Shown piece after piece: positions 7,544 to 14,434 of a stretch of DNA of 22,338 nucleotides (positions are counted from its first letter, which is position 1; each line of letters begins with the position of its first letter). Below the pieces are notes generated by a model. It was not told where the DNA came from. It saw only the letters and a list, made by a program, of their open reading frames with translations, and did not search any database. Source of the stretch: an uncultured Micrococcales bacterium. Lineage in GTDB: Bacteria; Actinomycetota; Actinomycetes; Actinomycetales; Microbacteriaceae. The stretch spans positions 1 through 22,338 of the forward strand of contig CAIJWY010000221.1 in NCBI GenBank assembly GCA_903824455.1. The letters run 5' to 3'. The position numbers were made by a program, and so were the translations under genes.

Positions 7544-8077
7544 ATGACTTTCGGAAGCGCAATCAAATCCGGTTTTACCAACGCTCTCAAGTTTCGGGGT
7601 GTAGCCAGCCGCAGCGAATTCTGGTGGTTCGCACTGTTCAGTTTCATCGTTGGAATTGCGGCGTCAATTATCGATACCGCTTTTGGGCTTGATCAGTTTG
7701 GCGGCTTGGTCGGAGTGATTGTGTCTGTGATTCTGGTAGTCCCAAGGTTCACCATGCTGATCCGTCGGTTCCGGGACACCGGTGTTAGTCCGCTCTGGAT
7801 CATCACCGCACTAATTCCGCTATCCGGTCTGGTTTCTTGGTTGGTAAACAATTACGATCGCCTAAGTGCCTTCGGCACTGTGGCTCCAACTCTTTCTGAA
7901 GCCGAATTGACTAGCCTGGTGCAGCAGTGGGCCCAAGACCCAGCATTTGTGAGTGCGCTGATGCAATTGCTGGCAATTTTGGCCTTGGCTTTCCTTTACG
8001 GGGTCTTCGAATTGGTGATTACGTTACTTCCAACCAAGCGGGTAGCGCAACCGGTGGTTGCAAGCACCGACTACTAG
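7544..8077 (+). CDS. DUF805 family membrane protein
   Basis: DUF805 proteins are small bacterial inner-membrane proteins without a settled function. The family hallmark near the N-terminus is clear: a Phe/Arg-rich segment followed by RSEFWWFALF (about residues 24-33), then hydrophobic helices, and the loop MLIRRFRDTGVSPLWI, which matches the family R-R-x-D-x-G motif. At 177 residues it is longer than many DUF805 proteins (about 110-140). The extra length is a polar insert around residues 105-135 before the last membrane segment. It starts 3 nt after the ribF stop and has no good ribosome binding site, so it is probably translated by coupling. Its place between ribF and rpsO is a small addition to the conserved order. 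Confidence 0.85.
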   Translation: MTFGSAIKSGFTNALKFRGVASRSEFWWFALFSFIVGIAASIIDTAFGLDQFGGLVGVIVSVILVVPRFTMLIRRFRDTGVSPLWIITALIPLSGLVSWLVNNYDRLSAFGTVAPTLSEAELTSLVQQWAQDPAFVSALMQLLAILALAFLYGVFELVITLLPTKRVAQPVVASTDY

Positions 8078-8081
8078 CGGG

Positions 8082-8120
8082 TAGGCTTGACAGGTTGCCG
8101 TGTAACGGCCGCGGATAAAG
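8082..8120 (+). promoter_or_regulatory. rpsO promoter and 5' leader hairpin
   Basis: TAGGCT followed by TGA (8082-8090) matches the -10 form seen before several other genes here; transcription would start near 8094. An alternative reading is TTGACA (8087-8092) as -35 with GATAAA (8114-8119) as -10, but the 21-nt spacing is poor. GCCGT (8097-8101) and ACGGC (8105-8109) form a small hairpin that would sit at the 5' end of the leader. Confidence 0.4.
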
Positions 8121-8175
8121 AGAGTTCGAAACATCCAGTTTCTTACGCCGCGCAGCGAATCAAAGGAGAACCACT

Positions 8176-8445
8176 ATGGCTCTAGACCCACAGGTAAAGC
8201 AGACCATCATTGCTGAGTACGCAACCCACCCAGGTGACACCGGTTCACCCGAGGTTCAGGTAGCTGTGCTTTCGCGTCGCATCAAAGACCTAACCGAGCA
8301 CTTCAAGGAGCACAAGCACGACCACCACTCGCGTCGTGGCCTGCTACTTCTAGTTGGACAGCGCAAGCGTCTACTTGGCTACCTACAGAAGGTTGACATC
8401 AAGCGCTACCGTGACTTGATCGAGCGTCTAGGTCTTCGTCGCTAA
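8176..8445 (+). CDS. rpsO: 30S ribosomal protein S15
   Basis: Primary 16S rRNA-binding protein of the small subunit platform. The 89-residue length and the sequence are typical, including HPGDTGSPEVQVAVLSRRI, the HxxDHHSRRGL segment and the C-terminal YRDLIERLGLRR. AAAGGAG (8162-8168) gives a strong ribosome binding site. It is followed by a strong intrinsic terminator and then pnp, the order common to most bacteria. Codon use is extreme: 7 of 13 Leu codons are CTA and 4 are CTT. The leader of about 80 nt between the proposed promoter and the start could hold an S15 autoregulatory site, as in many bacteria, but no known structure was confirmed. Confidence 0.98.
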   Translation: MALDPQVKQTIIAEYATHPGDTGSPEVQVAVLSRRIKDLTEHFKEHKHDHHSRRGLLLLVGQRKRLLGYLQKVDIKRYRDLIERLGLRR

Positions 8446-8456
8446 TCTGACTTTAC

Positions 8457-8496
8457 AAATAACGGCCCCGGGTACACTCGGGGCCGTTATTTTGTT
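8457..8496 (+). terminator. Intrinsic terminator after rpsO
   Basis: AAATAACGGCCCCG (8457-8470) pairs perfectly with CGGGGCCGTTATTT (8479-8492) around an 8-nt loop, and TTTTGTT follows the G/C-rich stem. This is the clearest intrinsic terminator in the window; it separates rpsO from pnp transcription, unless read through. Confidence 0.93.
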
Positions 8497-8520
8497 CTAG
8501 GCAATGTCGCTTGCCTCTGT

Positions 8521-8526
8521 TACCCT
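8521..8526 (+). promoter_or_regulatory. -10 element of the pnp promoter
   Basis: TACCCT followed by TGT lies just after the rpsO terminator. It is identical to the hexamer before ftsK. Transcription would begin near 8533 and give pnp a leader of about 180 nt. No good -35 element is seen. Confidence 0.45.
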
Positions 8527-8532
8527 TGTAGA

Positions 8533-8711
8533 AGAGCTATGCGGCTACGTTTGCTGGTCTTCGGTGGTGGGTCTTGGATAGAATTCCAAGGTTCTTTACT
8601 GCAGATCAGGGCAGCCCTCAATCGGAGGGCAGTTACCGCGCCTCTTAGCTCTAGCGCGACTCACACAAACTGTGTGAATTCCTCGCGCGTCATGAAACAA
8701 GAGGAGAGACC
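8533..8711 (+). promoter_or_regulatory. Structured 5' leader of pnp, candidate Actino-pnp RNA element
   Basis: This region holds no ORF but several complementary segments. AGAGCTA (8533-8539) can pair with TAGCTCT (8646-8652), enclosing a hairpin GCCCTC/GAGGGC (8614-8619 with 8625-8630). Next comes a two-part hairpin: GCGCGA (8654-8659) with TCGCGC (8683-8688), and inside it TCACACA (8661-8667) with TGTGTGA (8671-8677). The ribosome binding site GAGGAG (8701-8706) follows. Structured leaders of actinobacterial pnp genes are known (the Actino-pnp motif), and in other bacteria pnp is autoregulated through RNase III cleavage of a leader hairpin. Match to the named motif was not tested. Confidence 0.6.
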
Positions 8712-10949
8712 ATGATCGGTCCAGATAACTACGAGCCTATGGATGGCTCAGAACACGAATATGCAATCATCGACAACGGCAAGCACGGTAAGCGTGTCAT
8801 CCGTTTCGAATCAGGCCGCCTAGCCCAGCAGGCTCAGGGTGCCGCAGCCGTCTACATCGACGGCGAAACCATGCTGTTCTCGGCAACCACTGCTTCAAAG
8901 CAGGCCAAAGACCAGTTCGACTTCTTCCCACTAACCATTGATGTTGAAGAGAAGATGTACGCCGCCGGAAAGATTCCTGGCAGCTTCTTCCGTCGCGAAG
9001 GTCGTCCATCGACCGAGGCGATCCTTACCTGTCGTCTAATCGACCGTCCACTGCGCCCATCATTCGTTGATGGTCTTCGTAACGAAGTTCAGGTAGTGGT
9101 AACCGTTATGGCGATTCACCCAGACGAGATGTACGACGTAGTTGCTATCAACGCAGCATCGATGTCTACCCAGCTTGCTGGTCTGCCTTTCTCAGGTCCA
9201 ATCGGTGGTGTGCGTGTAGCACTTATCGACGACCAGTGGGTTGCCTTCCCTAAGCACTCCCAGCTAGAGCGCGCAGTATTCGACATGGTCGTTGCCGGTC
9301 GTGTAGTTGTTGAGAACGGCGTAGAAGACGTTGCCATCATGATGGTTGAAGCGGAAGCTACCGAAAACACTTGGGATCTAGTGACCAACCAGGGTGCAAC
9401 CGCTCCAAACGAAGCCGTTGTTGCCGCCGGACTAGAGGCTTCAAAGCCTTTCATCAAGGAATTGGTTGCGGCCCAGTCGCGTCTAGCCGCGAAGTCGGCT
9501 AAGCCACTAACCGAGTACCCAGTGTTCCCTCCTTACGCAGACGAAACCTACGACCACGTAGCCAAGCTTGCCGAGGAAGAACTAGGACGCATTTACCTAA
9601 TCGCCGACAAGCAGGAGCGTCAGGATGCTGACGACGCGCTGAAGGCTTCGGTTAAGGAAAAGCTTTCAACCGTTCTTTCGGAAGAGCACCAGAACCAGAT
9701 TTCTGCCGCCTACAAGTCGGTTACCAAGAAGGTTGTTCGTACCCGCGTTCTAAAAGAAGGCGTTCGTATCGACGGCCGTGGTCTTCGCAACATCCGTGTC
9801 CTAGACGCAGAAGTTGACGTAATCCCACGCGTTCACGGTTCGGCTATCTTCCAGCGCGGTGAAACCCAGATCCTTGGTATCACCACTCTGAACATGCTGA
9901 AGATGGAACAGACCATCGACGCACTGAGCCCAGAAACCACCAAGCGCTACATGCACAACTACAACTTCCCTCCATACTCAACCGGAGAAGTGGGTCGTGT
10001 TGGCACTCCAAAGCGTCGTGAAATTGGTCACGGTGCATTGGCTGAGCGTGCGTTGGTTCCAGTTCTTCCTGGCCGCACCGAATTCCCTTACGCAATTCGT
10101 CAGGTTTCGGAAGCACTAGGTTCGAACGGTTCCACCTCAATGGGTTCGGTTTGTGCTTCAACCCTTTCGCTACTAGCAGCAGGTGTGCCTCTAAAGGCTC
10201 CGGTTGCCGGTATCGCAATGGGTCTGATCTCAGACACCATCGACGGTAAGACCACCTACGCGGCCCTAACCGACATCCTGGGAGCCGAAGACGCCCTTGG
10301 CGACATGGACTTCAAGGTTGCCGGAACCGCCGAATTCATCACCGCTATTCAGCTAGACACCAAGCTAGACGGTATTCCTACCGATGTTCTAGCCGGCGCT
10401 CTAACTCAGGCGAAAGAGGCTCGCACCGCGATCCTCGACGTGATGAACCAGGCCATCAGCGAGCCAGGTGAAATGGCAGCAACCGCGCCACGAATCATCT
10501 CGGTGAAGATTCCTATCGATAAGATCGGTGAGGTCATTGGTCCAAAGGGCAAGATGATCAACCAGATTCAGGAAGAAACTGGCGCAGACATCTCGATCGA
10601 AGACGACGGTACCGTATTCATCGGTGCCACCGACGGTCCTTCGGCTGAAGCTGCCAAGGCTGCCATCAACAACATCGCCAACCCTCACCTTCCTGAGATT
10701 GGCGAGCGTTTCCTAGGAACCGTAGTGAAGCTGGCCACCTTCGGTGCGTTCATTTCGCTGGTTCCAGGAAAAGATGGTCTGCTTCACGTTTCCGAACTGA
10801 AGAAGATCGCTGGCGGAAAGCGCGTTGAGAACGTGGAAGACCTTCTAGAAGTTGGTCAGAAGCTTCAGGTTGAAATCACCAAGATCGACGACCGCGGCAA
10901 GCTTTCACTTTCGCCTGTGGTTGAAGACGACGCAGCTTCGGCTGAGTAG
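8712..10949 (+). CDS. pnp: Polyribonucleotide nucleotidyltransferase (PNPase)
   Basis: Phosphorolytic 3'-to-5' exoribonuclease and a main RNA-degrading enzyme. The 745-residue protein has two RNase PH-like domains (about 25-165 and 350-560) with a helical linker between them, a KH domain whose GxxG loop is GPKG (610-613), and a C-terminal S1 domain (about 665-737) ending KLSLSPVVEDD. Characteristic strings include PGSFFRREGRPSTEAIL, RLIDRPLRPSF and FPPYSTGEVGR. The start at 8712 has GAGGAG 5 nt upstream and a long structured leader. Codon bias is strong (many CTA Leu codons), indicating high expression. The following peptidase gene is 8 nt away, as pnp (gpsI) and pepR are adjacent in mycobacteria. 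Confidence 0.98.
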   Translation: MIGPDNYEPMDGSEHEYAIIDNGKHGKRVIRFESGRLAQQAQGAAAVYIDGETMLFSATTASKQAKDQFDFFPLTIDVEEKMYAAGKIPGSFFRREGRPSTEAILTCRLIDRPLRPSFVDGLRNEVQVVVTVMAIHPDEMYDVVAINAASMSTQLAGLPFSGPIGGVRVALIDDQWVAFPKHSQLERAVFDMVVAGRVVVENGVEDVAIMMVEAEATENTWDLVTNQGATAPNEAVVAAGLEASKPFIKELVAAQSRLAAKSAKPLTEYPVFPPYADETYDHVAKLAEEELGRIYLIADKQERQDADDALKASVKEKLSTVLSEEHQNQISAAYKSVTKKVVRTRVLKEGVRIDGRGLRNIRVLDAEVDVIPRVHGSAIFQRGETQILGITTLNMLKMEQTIDALSPETTKRYMHNYNFPPYSTGEVGRVGTPKRREIGHGALAERALVPVLPGRTEFPYAIRQVSEALGSNGSTSMGSVCASTLSLLAAGVPLKAPVAGIAMGLISDTIDGKTTYAALTDILGAEDALGDMDFKVAGTAEFITAIQLDTKLDGIPTDVLAGALTQAKEARTAILDVMNQAISEPGEMAATAPRIISVKIPIDKIGEVIGPKGKMINQIQEETGADISIEDDGTVFIGATDGPSAEAAKAAINNIANPHLPEIGERFLGTVVKLATFGAFISLVPGKDGLLHVSELKKIAGGKRVENVEDLLEVGQKLQVEITKIDDRGKLSLSPVVEDDAASAE

Positions 10950-10952
10950 CAT
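10947..10952 (+). promoter_or_regulatory. Possible -10 element before the M16 peptidase gene
   Basis: TAGCAT overlaps the pnp stop codon and lies 5 nt before the ATG at 10958, which has no ribosome binding site. It could allow leaderless transcription in addition to read-through from pnp. It is weaker than the other examples because it lacks the TGA that follows most of them. Confidence 0.3.
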
Positions 10953-10957
10953 TTTCA

Positions 10958-12292
10958 ATGGCTGAGATCTTTTTCCCATTAGATCGCGCCGAACTTGAGT
11001 TCACCGCTTCGGGAGGCAGCACGGTTCGCCGTTCTGTTCTCCCAAGCGGTGTTCGCATTCTCTCGGAACAAATGCCTGGCGCTCAGAGCGTTTCGATTTC
11101 GTTTTCGGTGCCGGTAGGTTCCCGCGACGAAACCGGCGGGCACTTCGGTTCCACTCACTTTTTAGAGCATCTTCTGTTCAAGGGCACCAAAAAGCGCACC
11201 GCGCTGGAAATTGCCATTGCCTTCGACTCGGTGGGTGGCTCATCCAATGCCGCCACTGGTAAGGAATACACCTCTTACTACGCGAGGGTGCAAGACAAGG
11301 CACTGCCTTTGGCTATCGATGTAATCGCCGACATGCTCACCTCGTCGCTGATTGACCCAACCGAGTTTGAGAACGAACGTACCGTCATCTTGGAAGAGTT
11401 GGCGATGAACGATGACGATCCAGAAGATGTGGCTCACGAAGCATTCTCGGCCGCCCTGCACGGCGATCATCCACTCGGCCGCCCAATCGGCGGAACCATC
11501 CAAACCATCACCGATGTAACTCGCGATGCGGTTTGGGAGCACTACAAATCCAACTACCGCCCGCAAGACCTGGTGATTGCCGCCGCCGGAGGGGTAAACC
11601 ACGACGAGCTGGTGAGCCTCGTTTCCGAAGCGCTCACCGAAGCCGGCTGGGATCTTGCCAGCAAGAATTTACCGAGAGAACGCCGTGAACTTGGTGGCGT
11701 GCCCATCGCTCAGGCTCGTGAACTCGAGGTAATCAATCGTCCACTGGCTCAAACCAACATTTTGATCGGTTGCCAGGGTTTTGTGGCCGAAGACGACCAC
11801 CGTTACGACATGGCTGTGCTCAACACCGTTTTGGGCGGCGGCATGAGTTCACGCTTGTTCCAGGAGATTCGCGAAAAGCGAGGGCTTGCCTATTCGGTCT
11901 ATTCGTTTAACCAGGCTTACTCAGATGGCGCTATCTTTGGCCTCTACGCCGGCTGTTCACCGGCCAAGGCCACCGAGGTCGCCGGTCTCATGGTTAGCGA
12001 GCTGGAAAAGTTAGCAAACGACGGAATTTCCAACGACGAATTGGAACTGGCCAGAGGCAATGTGTCGGGTTCGCTCGCGCTTAAGTTTGAAAGTTCGATG
12101 GCTCGGATGAACCGATTGTTCTCAACCGAAATTTTCAATGGCAAGTTCTATGACCTAGATGAGACTTTGCTTCGTTACTCTCAGGTGAACGCTTCTAACG
12201 TGCAAAAAGTGGCGGCCGAACTGGTTGGTCGAAAGCGCGCCCTGGTGGCCGTTGGCGATGTTAAAGAGTCGGCTTTTGCTCGTTTCGTTTAA
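10958..12292 (+). CDS. pepR: M16 family zinc peptidase (PepR / processing peptidase-like)
   Basis: Zinc metallopeptidase of the pitrilysin/insulinase family, of the same type as mitochondrial processing peptidase beta and mycobacterial PepR. The inverted zinc motif HxxEH is HFLEH (67-71), and the third ligand is expected among Glu146/Glu147 in TVILEELAMND. The C-terminal M16 half carries the substrate-loop signature GGGMSSRLFQEIREKRGLAY. At 444 residues it is a standard single-chain member with both halves. The exact substrate is unknown; mycobacterial PepR has been linked to protein quality control and processing. It sits directly after pnp as in other Actinobacteria. Translation probably does not use a Shine-Dalgarno site. 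Confidence 0.92.
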   Translation: MAEIFFPLDRAELEFTASGGSTVRRSVLPSGVRILSEQMPGAQSVSISFSVPVGSRDETGGHFGSTHFLEHLLFKGTKKRTALEIAIAFDSVGGSSNAATGKEYTSYYARVQDKALPLAIDVIADMLTSSLIDPTEFENERTVILEELAMNDDDPEDVAHEAFSAALHGDHPLGRPIGGTIQTITDVTRDAVWEHYKSNYRPQDLVIAAAGGVNHDELVSLVSEALTEAGWDLASKNLPRERRELGGVPIAQARELEVINRPLAQTNILIGCQGFVAEDDHRYDMAVLNTVLGGGMSSRLFQEIREKRGLAYSVYSFNQAYSDGAIFGLYAGCSPAKATEVAGLMVSELEKLANDGISNDELELARGNVSGSLALKFESSMARMNRLFSTEIFNGKFYDLDETLLRYSQVNASNVQKVAAELVGRKRALVAVGDVKESAFARFV

Positions 12293-12295
12293 GAT
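12290..12295 (+). promoter_or_regulatory. -10 element, probable leaderless promoter of dapB
   Basis: TAAGAT followed by TGA overlaps the stop codon of the preceding peptidase gene and lies 6 nt before the dapB ATG. No ribosome binding site is present, which fits a leaderless mRNA. Confidence 0.55.
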
Positions 12296-12301
12296 TGAAA
12301 A

Positions 12302-13018
12302 ATGACCATCAAAGTTGCAGTAGTTGGCGCCACCGGGCGCATGGGTAAATTGGCGCTCGATCTAATTGATTCAGCACAAGACCTTTCACTGCACGCTTCC
12401 CTCCATTCCCGCTCGAGCCTGAGCGAGCTTCAGGGTGCCGATGTGGTTTTTGATGTAACCAAACTTGAGGTGAGCGAGCAGGTTGTTAGCTACTGCATCG
12501 CCAATGGCTTACCGGTGGTTGTGGGAACCTCGGGCTGGTCTTCGGCAAAACTTTCTCAAATCGAGGCAGCCGTAACCAAAGCCGATTCAACCGCAGTTAT
12601 CGTTCCTAATTTTTCAATCGGTTCAATGCTTGCCACCAGGTTTGCGGTAGAAGCCGCTAAGCACTTTTCGAGCATCGAAATCGTTGAGGCACACCACGCC
12701 AACAAGGTTGACTCACCTTCGGGAACCGCAATTCGCACCGCCGAACTCATTGCCGAGGCCAGGGGAGAACATCCTCTGATCACCGGGGTTGGGCAGGCGG
12801 CTCGCGGAGAGATTGTTGCCGGAATCCCGATTCACAGTATTCGCATGAGCGGAGTAAGTGCCAAGCAAGAGGTAATTCTCGGCGGCGAATCTGAAGTTCT
12901 CACAATTGCCCACGAGGTTTCGTCGGTCGTTTCTTACTCGGCTGGCATTCTGGCTGCGATTAGATTCGCGGCCGGCAACAAGGGCCTCTTCGTGGGGCTA
13001 GACGCGGTTGTCGCGTAA
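12302..13018 (+). CDS. dapB: 4-hydroxy-tetrahydrodipicolinate reductase DapB
   Basis: NAD(P)H-dependent step of the lysine/diaminopimelate pathway, acting on the product of DapA (encoded downstream in this window). The N-terminal Rossmann motif is VVGATGRMG (7-15). The catalytic and substrate-binding motif is present: His131-His132 in EAHHANK, Lys135, and DSPSGTA (137-143). The NADH-contact segment VVGTSGW is also seen. At 238 residues it is of the short actinobacterial type. dapB is separated from dapA by four genes, including a two-gene minus-strand insert. The next gene begins at the base after its stop. Confidence 0.96.
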   Translation: MTIKVAVVGATGRMGKLALDLIDSAQDLSLHASLHSRSSLSELQGADVVFDVTKLEVSEQVVSYCIANGLPVVVGTSGWSSAKLSQIEAAVTKADSTAVIVPNFSIGSMLATRFAVEAAKHFSSIEIVEAHHANKVDSPSGTAIRTAELIAEARGEHPLITGVGQAARGEIVAGIPIHSIRMSGVSAKQEVILGGESEVLTIAHEVSSVVSYSAGILAAIRFAAGNKGLFVGLDAVVA

Positions 13019-13459
13019 GTGAAATCACCTAAGCTCGGCGCTGCGATTTCGATCGCACTGCTCTCGGTTTATCTGCTACTGCTCACCAACTGGGCAATTG
13101 CAATGATCACAATCGGTTCGCTTCTGGGAATCGTCATGGGTTCTCTCGTGCTCACTTTTCCGGTTCTTGGCGCTTACGCCATTTATCGAGAACTACGGTT
13201 TGGCCTGAGAGCCGAAGCGATGGGTAAGGAACTCGAGGCCAATAACGAATGGCCGGTCTTTCAGCTGGTGCTTCGTCCAAGTGGCCGGCCAACTCGTGAG
13301 TCGGCTGATGAAACCTTCAGGACTTTTGCCCGGTTGGCCGGGGAAAACCCATCCGACTGGAAGGCACAGTTTGCTCTCTCACTGGCCTACGACGCCTGCG
13401 GTGATCGTCCAAGAGCCAGAAAAGCCATGGCCGAAGCCATGACACTTCACAGACGCTAA
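13019..13459 (+). CDS. Membrane protein with TPR-like C-terminal domain
   Basis: Unknown function. The 146-residue product has two N-terminal membrane segments (about residues 7-25 and 28-52) and a cytoplasmic C-terminal half whose helices (TFRTFARLAGENPSDWKAQF, then ALSLAYDACGDRPRARKAM) look like one or two degenerate tetratricopeptide repeats. A GTG start directly abuts the dapB stop, so coupled translation is likely. Its last 4 nt overlap the end of the convergent DUF4395 gene. Membrane proteins next to dapB are common in Actinobacteria, but I cannot name this family with certainty. Confidence 0.75.
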   Translation: MKSPKLGAAISIALLSVYLLLLTNWAIAMITIGSLLGIVMGSLVLTFPVLGAYAIYRELRFGLRAEAMGKELEANNEWPVFQLVLRPSGRPTRESADETFRTFARLAGENPSDWKAQFALSLAYDACGDRPRARKAMAEAMTLHRR

Positions 13460-13911
13460 GCCTTAATAATTCCAGCGCGCGCCAGACCCAACCAGATTTG
13501 GCAGCCGAGGCAGTAATTAAAAGCGGCGTTTAGGAACGAAGCGAAGAAGGTTGCACTCACAGCGATGATCAACCCAAGCTGGTAAGCCTCGCCTAGGAAA
13601 CCGAATGCCAAGGCGATGCCAGCGCAGATAAGACCGATTAGCTGAGCAAACTGCGGAGGGCGAGAGTCTTCCAGTTCCTTAGGAGCCTGAAGCAGCGGAC
13701 GAATTAGTCGTTTGAAAAGGTAACCGTATGGATGCTTAGAGTTACCGAAGATAGCTCCGATTGCGAAAAGTGCCGTGATTACCGAAAGCAGCGAAACCGC
13801 CAGCGGGAAAGTCTTCAAATCCCACGCCAGGTAAACGTCGGTGAGTAGCAAAATGCTGGTGATGATGGCGCCGAAACGCGGACCGCGAGGGTCAATTTCT
13901 TTTTTACTCAT
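13456..13911 (-). CDS. DUF4395 membrane protein
   Basis: DUF4395 proteins are small membrane proteins often encoded beside thioredoxin-like or sulfurtransferase genes; their function is not established. Family marks are the N-terminal IDPRGPRFGA, four membrane segments (near 14-30, 33-55, 88-105, 110-130), the central loop LEDSRPPQFAQ and the C-terminal NAAFNYCLGCQIW with a CxxC pair (Cys134, Cys137). The paired cysteines at a membrane edge suggest thiol-disulfide exchange, possibly with the thioredoxin-like protein encoded just upstream (inference). Its ATG overlaps that gene's stop by one nucleotide (TAATG), showing co-expression. Its 3' end overlaps the convergent gene by 4 nt. Confidence 0.88.
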   Translation of the reverse strand: MSKKEIDPRGPRFGAIITSILLLTDVYLAWDLKTFPLAVSLLSVITALFAIGAIFGNSKHPYGYLFKRLIRPLLQAPKELEDSRPPQFAQLIGLICAGIALAFGFLGEAYQLGLIIAVSATFFASFLNAAFNYCLGCQIWLGLARAGIIKA

Positions 13912-14354
13912 TAGATAACGAAGTGTCCGATCTCTTCTTCAATGGTTGATTGTTTTGGTGCTCCACCAATTCGCGATTTCACTATTCCTTTGGAATCGAG
14001 AACCAGAGTGGTGGGGGTCTGCAGGATGCCGAATTTGTTGGCAAGGTCGAGGCGATGGGTCACATCCACCTCGATGTGGAGAACCCCGTGAGAAGTCTTC
14101 TCAAGTTGTTCGAAAATCTTTGCGGTTTGCTTGCAGGTTGAGCAGGTTTCACTGGAGAACTGCAAGAACGTGGTGTGTTCGCCAAACTTGGTAACCGGTA
14201 AGCCGTTTTTAGTGGCTCCAATTTCTTTTAGGTCGATCTGCACGCCGCCCTTGATTCGCTTGGCTCGTCCGGTGGTTGCCTTCCAGACCAATCCGAACAG
14301 GGTCGCCAAAAACAGCAAGCCAACAATGGCTAGGAGTCCTGAATCGATGGGCAT
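13911..14354 (-). CDS. Membrane-anchored thioredoxin-like protein
   Basis: Probable thiol-disulfide oxidoreductase. From the ATG at 14354 the protein has 147 residues: an N-terminal membrane segment (about 5-24), a short basic linker, then a thioredoxin fold with the active-site motif CSTC (71-74), the VDVTHRLDLANKFGI helix/strand typical of thioredoxins and the cis-proline segment QTPTTLV (Pro114). The usual thioredoxin WCGPC/WCxxC tryptophan is replaced by Thr (ETCSTC). A longer in-frame start at 14387 exists, but it lies upstream of the -10 element and is rejected. No lipobox is seen; topology predicts either an exported or a cytoplasmic domain and was not decided. It is the first gene of a two-gene unit with the DUF4395 gene. 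Confidence 0.85.
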   Translation of the reverse strand: MPIDSGLLAIVGLLFLATLFGLVWKATTGRAKRIKGGVQIDLKEIGATKNGLPVTKFGEHTTFLQFSSETCSTCKQTAKIFEQLEKTSHGVLHIEVDVTHRLDLANKFGILQTPTTLVLDSKGIVKSRIGGAPKQSTIEEEIGHFVI

Positions 14355-14361
14355 AACTCCA

Positions 14362-14367
14362 AGGTTA
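14362..14367 (-). promoter_or_regulatory. -10 element of the thioredoxin-like gene (minus strand)
   Basis: Read on the minus strand, TAACCT followed by TGG lies 7 nt before the ATG at 14354. This again gives a leaderless start, although a GGAG very close to the ATG is also present. It is divergent from the thyX promoter 55 nt away. Confidence 0.5.
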
Positions 14368-14422
14368 GGCGTTTGCCCACGCCACACCGCCTGTATTGCG
14401 TTTTCTTACGCGAGGCTACGAG

Positions 14423-14428
14423 TATCCT
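14423..14428 (+). promoter_or_regulatory. -10 element, probable leaderless promoter of thyX
   Basis: TATCCT lies 6 nt before the GTG start of thyX (14435), with no ribosome binding site between. Its position supports GTG 14435 over an upstream in-frame ATG at 14396. Confidence 0.5.
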
Positions 14429-14434
14429 TTTTGT

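Noticed and set aside
8087..8119. Classical promoter TTGACA with GATAAA before rpsO
   Set aside because: The spacing of 21 nt is too long; the TTGACA is better explained as the TGA following the TAGGCT -10 element.
9880..10218. Minus-strand ORF of 112 codons inside pnp
   Set aside because: It lies opposite a fully conserved PNPase domain and its translation has the odd composition of a shadow frame.
14396..14434. Upstream ATG for thyX
   Set aside because: The -10 element TATCCT lies between it and the GTG at 14435, and the added residues do not resemble ThyX N-termini.
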